Origin: Deltaproteobacteria bacterium
GTDB taxonomy: Bacteria; Desulfobacterota; Desulfobacteria; Desulfobacterales; UBA11574
Assembly (NCBI GenBank): GCA_019313025.1
Contig: JAFDCA010000005.1
Span: 1 to 8,143, forward strand
DNA: 8,143 bases
Direction: 5' to 3'
Below, piece after piece: positions 1-5,308 of this stretch. The notes below the pieces were generated by a model. The model saw nothing but the letters and a program-made list of their open reading frames with translations, was not told where the DNA came from and made no database searches. The translations under genes and the position numbers were made by a program. Each line of letters begins with the position of its first letter. Position 1 is the stretch's first letter.

Positions 1-390
1 AGATGCCTTAAAGAAAACGGAATATTTGTTCTGCAAACCATCGGCAGTAACTATTCTAACAAAAAAGTTGATCCATGGATCAACCGATATATTTTTCCTA
101 ATTCTGTCTTGCCTTCAGCAAAACAAATTATTGACGCCATTGAAAATTTATTCGTCCTTGAAGACTGGCACAATTTCGGGTCGGATTATGACAAAACACT
201 GATGCACTGGTTTCAAAATTTTCACAACAACTGGAATGATATTAAAGACAAATATGGTGAGCGTTTCTACCGAATGTGGAAATTTTATCTTTTGGCCTTG
301 GCCGGAACCTTTCGTGCGAGATATAACCAGTTATGGCAAATTGTTCTCTCCCCAAAAGGAATTCCCAACGGATATTGTGCACCGCGCTAA
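1..390 (+). CDS. cfa: Cyclopropane-fatty-acyl-phospholipid synthase, C-terminal part (5' end outside window)
   Basis: Cfa transfers a methylene group from S-adenosylmethionine onto the cis double bond of unsaturated acyl chains in membrane phospholipids, protecting membranes under stress. The reading frame is open from base 1 and gives 129 residues, matching roughly the last third of the ~380-residue family. Recalled E. coli Cfa aligns almost end to end: TIGS, VDPWINRYIFPN, LPS, EDWHNFG, DYDKTLM.W, ERF.RM and FRAR..QLWQ are all present. The tyrosine equivalent to E. coli Y317 (in DYDKT) is conserved. By this alignment the histidine equivalent to H266 is glutamine (VLQTIGS) and C354 is leucine (LLALAG); the cysteine is known to be dispensable, whereas the histidine helps bind bicarbonate. 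The SAM-binding motifs lie upstream, outside the window. The stop at 388-390 faces the end of the minus-strand helicase gene 23 bases away; no convincing terminator hairpin is visible between them. Family assignment is very secure. Confidence 0.95.
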   Translation, partial: RCLKENGIFVLQTIGSNYSNKKVDPWINRYIFPNSVLPSAKQIIDAIENLFVLEDWHNFGSDYDKTLMHWFQNFHNNWNDIKDKYGERFYRMWKFYLLALAGTFRARYNQLWQIVLSPKGIPNGYCAPR

Positions 391-413
391 CCTGAACACT
401 TGTTACCCAAAAT

Positions 414-3400
414 TCAGAATAATTTGAGCTGCAACGGGCCTGTGCGGGGTTTTTTCCCTTGAATGGGGGCATCGTGTATTCGCAATTTTTTTTCAATTTG
501 TTGGACAAAGGACGATAGCGTTCGTTTCTTGGTTTTTCCGAATCTTTTTCTTTTTTTTGCAAAAGTAAGATAGAGCCTTTCCTTTGCCCGCGTCATGGCA
601 ACATAAAAAAGCCGTCTTTCCTCTTCGATATCAGACACAACGCCACCCGATGGTTGAAACGGCAACAGTCCGTTTTCGCATCCGACAACAAAAACTATCG
701 GAAATTCAAGCCCTTTGGCTGTATGTATGGTCATTAATGCAACACTTTCCGATTGGTGGTTGTATATGTCTGTGTCTGTTTGTAGTGCAGCTATCGCCAT
801 ATCGTTTGTGGTGTAAGAACCAACAGTTTTAAACATATCGATAATATGTTTAAAGGTGTCGTCTGTTTTTCGGCTCCAATCGCTGAATGTCGATACTTTG
901 GTGTTTTCCAATAAAAACAAAAGCTTTTGTTCTACGGACAATTGTTTTGTCTTTTTTCTTATTTCGAAAATTTTATGTAAGACATCTCCAAGTTTTATTT
1001 GGTTTACTTTCCCCATTTTACTGATGGGAAACCTGCGTGCATTCATCAGCGCTGATTTTAGTGAAAAACCGTTATGATAACCCCAGTTTTTAAATATTTG
1101 AATACCCTTACGACCAATGGTTGGCGTTATTATTTTTACACTTCTATCAAAGTCTGCATAACCACCCGTTCCTTCGACGACTTTTAATAATGAAATCAAC
1201 TCGCTGATATATTTAGTGTTGAACACGTTTTCTCTACTTACGATTTGATATGGTATTCCTGCTTGGCTGAAAACCTCTGACAAAACCCTGTTTTGTTCTG
1301 AAGTGCGGTACAACACGGCAAAATCTGAAAAACTTTTGTTTCTTGCATCGTGCTCACCGTCCACCATGCCAAAATCAATGGAATGAAAACCGATTCCTCC
1401 AATTAGCTTTTCTATGGTTTTTCCGATAGCCACAGCCTCTGCTTTTTCAGAATCGGTTTCGAAAACACAAATTGTTTTTGGACCATCAATTTCTGAATAA
1501 ATACGTTCTTGCAATGTATCTTTATCTTGAGATTTAATCACCTGATACGATCCATCGAGAATGGTCTGGGTGGATCTGTAATTTTGTGTTAGTTTTATAA
1601 TTTGGGCATCCGGATAGTCTTTGATGAATCTTTTGAAATATTGAACACTTGATCCTCTAAATCCGTAAATCGACTGGTTTGGATCGCCAACCACACAAAT
1701 ATTTTTTTCAACACCTGGCGGGGCAAGGGATTTGATAATTCTGTATTGACCATGATTTAAATCTTGATATTCATCCACAAAAATATATTTAAAAAGCGTC
1801 CGATAAGAAACCGCAACCTGATTTTCTGTTTCAAGTATTCGAACGGTTTTAAAAATAAGATCTTCATAATCGTAAAACTTTTGTATTTCCAATAAGTTTT
1901 GATACGATTGATATACAATTTGAAAAATATCATTGTTTTTAGACGGTATGATACCCGACCATTTTTCGGAGTCAAGTATGTTTTGTTTGGCGGATATTAT
2001 CCTTTCTAACAATATCCTTGGTTTTGTCTGTACCTGAATACCCATCTCTTCAACACGGTTGATAGCATCTAAAAGCAATAACTCCCGGTCTTTTTCATCA
2101 ATAATCGCATAAGATTTTTTTTCAAAATTATTTAAAATATGAAAGCAAAGACTGTGAAAAGTTCCTATAAAAGGCTCCATTTTCGATCTACCTAAGATGG
2201 TTTCAAGTCGCTGGCGCATTTCCTGAGACGCTTTATTCGTAAAGGTCACCGAAAGGATATTCTGTGCCGAAACCTTCTTTTTTCGTATAAGATATGCGAT
2301 TTTTTGAGTGAGGGTGTGTGTTTTTCCGGTTCCAGGGCCGGCAATAATGATAAGTGCACCCCCATCATGTTCCACAGCCTGTTGTTGTTCTCTGTTTAAT
2401 TCGATGTTTTTAAATTTATTTTCGACAGATTTTTCCGGTTTATCTTTGATATTCATATTAGAAGGTATAAGGGGTTTAATCTGTTGGTTTCTTTTCCTTC
2501 TTTTCTTTGATGGTGAATCGGTAGAATGTATAATAAAAAGAGGTTTTTGTCCTTTAAGTTTATTTCGTTCATCTTTGCTAAAAATTTTTATTGTACCAAA
2601 TTCTCCATCATATCCGGGTACAAGAGAGATTTTATTTTGGCGCACCCTTGTGATGGCTTCACCCAACAAGGGAAGTCCTGAAGTGTCTATAATATCTTTT
2701 TTTAACATCGTTAAGATGTCAAATTCAGGTCCAAGTTTTTCGAGTAAATTTCTGTAATTTTCCATCACTTTTTTTGAATTAGGACCTACTTTTAGAACTT
2801 CGGATAAGATCTCCACAAGGGGAATGATATGGTAATAAGGATGATATTTGATGGGTTTAGTGCCTTCCGATCGATCTGCAAGTTCTTCCACCCGGTATAA
2901 AACACCCAACGTCATCGGTTTTCCACAATTTGGGCAGATTCCGTCTTGTTCCCTTGTTTTGTTGGGCCATGAACGAACATCACAATTTCTATGTCCATCA
3001 AGGTGATATTTCCCTTCTTCTGGAAAAAACTCTAATGTGCCTAAAAATTTCTCTGGATCACCACTTTCAATAGCAGACTTTATGGCTGAAAACGACATGT
3101 CGGTATTAAAAAGATTGGCCTCCCTTCCCAATTTTAATGGCGAATGGGCATCAGAATTTGATACCAACGTAAGGCCGTCCAGTGCGGATACTCGCCAGTT
3201 CATCGCCGGGTCTGATGACAGGCCTGTCTCAACGGCGAATATAAACGGTGTTAGATCCTCAAAACATTCCTCTATAGAATCGAAACCTGATTTTGAACCA
3301 AATAGTGAAAACCATGGTGTCCAAATGTGTGCCGGGATAAAAAACGACTCATCAGATGTTTCAAGAAGTATTTCTAAAAGGTCCTTGGCATCAAGGCCCA

Positions 3401-3818
3401 GTATGGGTCTTCCATCGGATATTATATTTCCAATTTTATCTAATTTAGAATTAAAGTCTTCAACCTGATTTAAATCGGATAGAAACACGAGATTATGGTT
3501 TTTTCGGGTTTTATTATCTTTTTTATATATATTGCTTATTTCCGAAACCAACATAAAACGCACTTCTCCGCGGCATGATTTTGGAACTTTTTTGTCGCAT
3601 AATTTTGAAATGTCACCTTTTAACCTAAACAATCCGGGTTCCGCTGGTCTTAGTTTTTCTTTAATTTCAGCAAACCATCCCGGATGAGTAAAATCACCGG
3701 TTCCTACAACCGATACCCCTTTAAGTTGAGCTGAAATATAAATATTTTCCAAATCCAGATTTTTTGCCGTTGCTCTGGAAAAACGGGAATGAACATGAAA
3801 ATCAGCGATAAATTTCAT
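414..3818 (-). CDS. EndoQ-like PHP nuclease fused to UvrD/PcrA-type SF1 helicase, with C-terminal clamp-binding motif
   Basis: A 1,134-residue predicted DNA-repair fusion. Residues 1-415 resemble endonuclease Q, which nicks DNA 5' of deaminated bases and abasic sites. Candidate PHP metal ligands are H8, H10, D42, E93, H108, H164, D223 and H225. A zinc-finger-like set (H276, C279, C295, C298) follows, then the EndoQ-style ending PGYDGEFGTIKIF. Residues about 416-470 are a basic linker (KKRRKR at 438-443). Residues about 471-1110 hold a complete SF1A helicase: Walker A GPGTGKT (494-500), TFTNKAS, VDEYQDLN (681-688), GDPNQSIYGFRG, QNYRST, IHTAKGLEFP (1031-1040) and FYVAMTRAKERL (1071-1082). The protein ends in QLKLF, a fit to the clamp-binding consensus. 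The start ATG at 3818 begins directly with the PHP motif DFHVHS and follows a purine-rich AAAGAAAGAG. It is divergent from dnaN. Domain identities are strong; the combined activity is inferred. It should be cytoplasmic; no signal peptide or membrane segment was seen. Confidence 0.93.
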   Translation of the reverse strand: MKFIADFHVHSRFSRATAKNLDLENIYISAQLKGVSVVGTGDFTHPGWFAEIKEKLRPAEPGLFRLKGDISKLCDKKVPKSCRGEVRFMLVSEISNIYKKDNKTRKNHNLVFLSDLNQVEDFNSKLDKIGNIISDGRPILGLDAKDLLEILLETSDESFFIPAHIWTPWFSLFGSKSGFDSIEECFEDLTPFIFAVETGLSSDPAMNWRVSALDGLTLVSNSDAHSPLKLGREANLFNTDMSFSAIKSAIESGDPEKFLGTLEFFPEEGKYHLDGHRNCDVRSWPNKTREQDGICPNCGKPMTLGVLYRVEELADRSEGTKPIKYHPYYHIIPLVEILSEVLKVGPNSKKVMENYRNLLEKLGPEFDILTMLKKDIIDTSGLPLLGEAITRVRQNKISLVPGYDGEFGTIKIFSKDERNKLKGQKPLFIIHSTDSPSKKRRKRNQQIKPLIPSNMNIKDKPEKSVENKFKNIELNREQQQAVEHDGGALIIIAGPGTGKTHTLTQKIAYLIRKKKVSAQNILSVTFTNKASQEMRQRLETILGRSKMEPFIGTFHSLCFHILNNFEKKSYAIIDEKDRELLLLDAINRVEEMGIQVQTKPRILLERIISAKQNILDSEKWSGIIPSKNNDIFQIVYQSYQNLLEIQKFYDYEDLIFKTVRILETENQVAVSYRTLFKYIFVDEYQDLNHGQYRIIKSLAPPGVEKNICVVGDPNQSIYGFRGSSVQYFKRFIKDYPDAQIIKLTQNYRSTQTILDGSYQVIKSQDKDTLQERIYSEIDGPKTICVFETDSEKAEAVAIGKTIEKLIGGIGFHSIDFGMVDGEHDARNKSFSDFAVLYRTSEQNRVLSEVFSQAGIPYQIVSRENVFNTKYISELISLLKVVEGTGGYADFDRSVKIITPTIGRKGIQIFKNWGYHNGFSLKSALMNARRFPISKMGKVNQIKLGDVLHKIFEIRKKTKQLSVEQKLLFLLENTKVSTFSDWSRKTDDTFKHIIDMFKTVGSYTTNDMAIAALQTDTDIYNHQSESVALMTIHTAKGLEFPIVFVVGCENGLLPFQPSGGVVSDIEEERRLFYVAMTRAKERLYLTFAKKRKRFGKTKKRTLSSFVQQIEKKLRIHDAPIQGKKPRTGPLQLKLF
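417..431 (-). other. Predicted beta-clamp-binding peptide QLKLF at the C-terminus of the nuclease-helicase
   Basis: The last five codons before the stop encode Q1130-L-K-L-F1134, which fits the bacterial sliding-clamp-binding pentapeptide consensus QL(S/D)LF, with lysine at the variable third position. It follows a flexible, basic, proline- and glycine-containing tail (GKKPRTGPL), and such motifs typically sit at exposed ends of clamp clients. The divergent neighbour dnaN encodes a clamp with the usual peptide-pocket residues. Binding is inferred from the motif alone. Confidence 0.6.
489..2411 (-). other. UvrD/PcrA/Rep-like SF1A helicase region of the fusion protein (residues about 470-1110)
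   Basis: All canonical motifs of 3'-to-5' UvrD-family helicases occur in order: LNREQQQAV (Q motif), GPGTGKT (I), TFTNKAS (Ia), IGTFHSLC (Ib), VDEYQDLN (II), VVGDPNQSIYGFRG (III), TQNYRST (IV), LMTIHTAKGLEFPIVFVVG (V) and ERRLFYVAMTRAKERL (VI, with the arginine finger near R1077). The GTFHSLC and IHTAKGLEFP forms are typical of UvrD/PcrA rather than of RecB or AddA, and no RecB-type nuclease motif follows. The motor therefore appears catalytically intact. Its nuclease is at the N-terminus, not the C-terminus. Confidence 0.9.
2574..3818 (-). other. EndoQ-like PHP plus zinc-finger nuclease region of the fusion protein (residues 1-415)
   Basis: This part of the fusion is a full-length EndoQ-like unit rather than a degenerate remnant. 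It has HxH at residues 8-10, TGDFTHP at 40-46, the VSEIS glutamate at 93, NHNLVFLSD with H108, PAHIWTPW with H164, and SNSDAHSP with D223/H225. The metal finger reads H276-x2-C279 then C295-x2-C298, with histidine where archaeal relatives (as recalled) have cysteine. It is followed by LGVLYRVEELADR. EndoQ was characterised in Thermococcales and a Bacillus species as a nuclease acting at uracil, hypoxanthine, xanthine and abasic sites. The substrate here is inferred from family membership. Confidence 0.85.
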
Positions 3819-3876
3819 AACTCTTTCTTTACGATTCGTTTATTGATAAATACAAGGTAAAAACACTTGTAACATT

Positions 3877-3905
3877 CTTATAAACGGTATATATACTTAT
3901 ATCAA
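3877..3905 (-). promoter_or_regulatory. Sigma-70-like promoter of the nuclease-helicase gene
   Basis: Read on the minus strand, TTGATA (3905-3900, 5 of 6 to the -35 consensus) is followed by an exactly 17-base spacer and TATAAG (3882-3877, 5 of 6 to the -10 consensus). Transcription would begin near 3870, leaving an untranslated leader of about 50 bases before the ATG at 3818. The 10-base palindrome GTATATATAC lies wholly inside the spacer, so a protein bound there would block the polymerase. The AT-richness of the region raises the risk of a chance match. Confidence 0.55.
3887..3896. repeat. Palindrome GTATATATAC inside the helicase promoter spacer
   Basis: A perfect 10-base inverted repeat sits between the predicted -35 and -10 elements of the minus-strand promoter. 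Its core TATATATA is shared with a second palindrome whose centre is 32 bases away, about three helical turns. It may be one half of a paired operator, or only a consequence of alternating AT sequence. Confidence 0.35.
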
Positions 3906-3917
3906 ATAAAAATAAGC

Positions 3918-3929
3918 ACTATATATAGT
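3918..3929. repeat. Palindrome ACTATATATAGT upstream of the helicase promoter
   Basis: A perfect 12-base inverted repeat lies just upstream, in the minus-strand sense, of the -35 element of the nuclease-helicase promoter. It shares the TATATATA core with the palindrome at 3887-3896, on the same face of the helix if DNA is about 10.5 bases per turn. An operator role is inferred; nothing shows which regulator would bind. Confidence 0.35.
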
Positions 3930-4126
3930 ATTTTTAAAAGTTTTACATCGCTTTTAAACACATATTATAACAATCCTTTTTTATATTGATATTTTTCCAA
4001 TAAATAACTACTTATTAACAGCAAATTTTGTGTGTTTTATAATCGATAAATTTTATTTTATTTTAAACTTTTTTCTAACAATTTAAATACACTTTTCTTT
4101 TGTTATTTAAGTAAATTATAAAATTA

Positions 4127-4156
4127 TTGGCGTTATGAACAATCCTTCAATATTAT
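4127..4156 (+). promoter_or_regulatory. Candidate promoter of the dnaN-gyrB operon
   Basis: TTGGCG (4127-4132, 4 of 6 to the -35 consensus) and TATTAT (4151-4156, 5 of 6 to the -10 consensus) are separated by 18 bases. Transcription would start near 4163, about 27 bases before the dnaN ATG. The DnaA-box-like TTATGAACA directly follows the -35 element within the spacer, so DnaA could repress here if the box is real. Other -10-like AT strings nearby make this choice tentative. Confidence 0.4.
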
Positions 4157-4177
4157 TATATATCTATATAAATAAAT

Positions 4178-4183
4178 AAGGAA
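4178..4183 (+). promoter_or_regulatory. Ribosome binding site of dnaN
   Basis: AAGGAA lies 6 bases before the ATG at 4190 and fixes the dnaN start. It is the only strong Shine-Dalgarno-like sequence in the otherwise very AT-rich leader. Confidence 0.75.
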
Positions 4184-4189
4184 TAGATT

Positions 4190-5308
4190 ATGAAGTTTAA
4201 AATTCAAAAAGGCGATATTCTCGACACACTGTCCAAAGTACAAGGTATAACCGGGCGAAAAAGCAACTTGGCCATTACAACAAACATTCTAATAAAGACA
4301 ACGGATAAAGGAATCATGCTGGTTGTAACGGACCTTGAAACAGGTTTCGAAGGCGTATATCCGGCAAGTGTAGAAAAACAAGGGGTTTTAACGATAAATT
4401 CAAGAAAGTTTTACGAAATCGTCAGAGAGTTTCCTAGTGAAGAAATACAAGTTAGTGAATCTGATAACTATTGGATAAAAATAGGAAATAATAATGTTGA
4501 GTACAATATGGTAGGGTTAAATCCCAGCGATTTTCCAGAAACGCCAATAATAGAAGATGTCAACTTTTTTACCATCGATTCTGAAATTCTTAGAAAAATG
4601 ATTGAAAAAACAGTCATTATATCCGGGACTCCTGATGAAAAAAGGACTCATATCACTGGAATATATTTTGAAATTATTCATAAAGAGAATAAAAATGTTG
4701 TGAGAATGGTTTCAACTGATGGAAACCGACTTTCAAAAGCAGATTGTATTTATGAAAAAGACATACAACTGCCCCAGGATCCCGGTATAATTATTCCCAA
4801 AAAGGGAATGAATGAAGTTATAAAGTTTTTAGATACTTCAGGAACCGTTCAGATTGGTGTTAAAAATAATAATTTTATTATCAAAAAGGATTATGAGACC
4901 GTCATTATAAGACTTCTTGAAGGAGATTTTCCAGAATATGGTGATATCATACAAAGAGGGCCTTCTCACGCAATCCTTTTAGACAGAAAAAAGTTTTTGA
5001 TGATGCTTAAAAGAATGTCTATTTTATCTTCTGAGGACTACAAAGGCGTCATTTTTAATTTTAAAAAAGACAATATGTCTATTACCACAACAAATCCTGA
5101 TTTGGGTGAATCAAAAGAAGATATGGCTATTGACTATAAAGGCGATCCCATTGAAGTTGCCTTTAATCCGAGATACATCATAGAGATATTAGGCGTAATT
5201 GATACTCAAAATGTTGTTGTTAATATACTTGATAAAGAAAAGCCGTGTTTAATTGAAGGGGAAAACGATGATACATATTTAAGTGTCATCATGCCGATGA
5301 GAATATGA
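4190..5308 (+). CDS. dnaN: DNA polymerase III beta subunit (sliding clamp)
   Basis: DnaN forms a ring-shaped dimer that encircles DNA and tethers DNA polymerase III and repair proteins to the template. The 372-residue length is standard for three clamp folds of about 120 residues each. Recognisable features are MKF.I at the start, the [10 protein letters not shown] segment (residues 175-184, equivalent to TDGHRL in E. coli), [10 protein letters not shown] (241-250), AFNPRYI (324-330) and the C-terminal VIMPMRI, equivalent to E. coli VVMPMRL. Together these supply the usual hydrophobic pocket that binds client peptides such as QLxLF: T176, G178, R180, L181, V366, M368 and M370. The start is supported by AAGGAA six bases upstream. 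Its stop overlaps the gyrB start (ATGA, 5305-5308), so the two are probably translationally coupled. No dnaA lies immediately upstream and no recF separates it from gyrB, unlike the classic dnaA-dnaN-recF-gyrB order. Confidence 0.98.
   Translation: MKFKIQKGDILDTLSKVQGITGRKSNLAITTNILIKTTDKGIMLVVTDLETGFEGVYPASVEKQGVLTINSRKFYEIVREFPSEEIQVSESDNYWIKIGNNNVEYNMVGLNPSDFPETPIIEDVNFFTIDSEILRKMIEKTVIISGTPDEKRTHITGIYFEIIHKENKNVVRMVSTDGNRLSKADCIYEKDIQLPQDPGIIIPKKGMNEVIKFLDTSGTVQIGVKNNNFIIKKDYETVIIRLLEGDFPEYGDIIQRGPSHAILLDRKKFLMMLKRMSILSSEDYKGVIFNFKKDNMSITTTNPDLGESKEDMAIDYKGDPIEVAFNPRYIIEILGVIDTQNVVVNILDKEKPCLIEGENDDTYLSVIMPMRI

Larger units (their letters stand above)
3819..4189. other. Gene-free, AT-rich divergent intergenic region; weak candidate replication origin
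   Basis: This 371-base spacer has about 69 G or C bases by hand count (about 19%), far below the flanking genes, and no credible coding frame. It contains two TATATATA-cored palindromes, three tandem ATTTT units (4050-4064) followed by AAAC and a T-rich run, and two 9-mers one base from the DnaA-box consensus TTATNCACA: TTATTAACA (4012-4020) and TTATGAACA (4133-4141). Being next to dnaN and gyrB, with an easily melted tract, is compatible with an origin. However, there is no perfect DnaA box, no dnaA gene in view, and chance matches are expected at this base composition. It certainly must hold the promoters of both flanking transcription units. Confidence 0.4.

Noticed and set aside
430..475. 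G- and C-rich strings with a T6 run near the convergent gene ends, considered as a terminator
   Set aside because: The possible stems (GGG-T6-CCC and CCC-TTGAAT-GGG) are only three base pairs and lie inside the helicase coding sequence, so the terminator call is not supported.
2308..2757. Open frame of 149 codons on the plus strand opposite the helicase
   Set aside because: It is antisense to the nuclease-helicase linker and Walker A region. Its composition (strings of F, S, L, C) is typical of the reverse strand of an AT-rich gene, and no ribosome binding site or family resemblance was seen.
3037..3468. Open frame of 143 codons on the plus strand opposite the EndoQ-like part
   Set aside because: It lies wholly antisense to conserved PHP coding sequence, with no recognisable domain or start signal.
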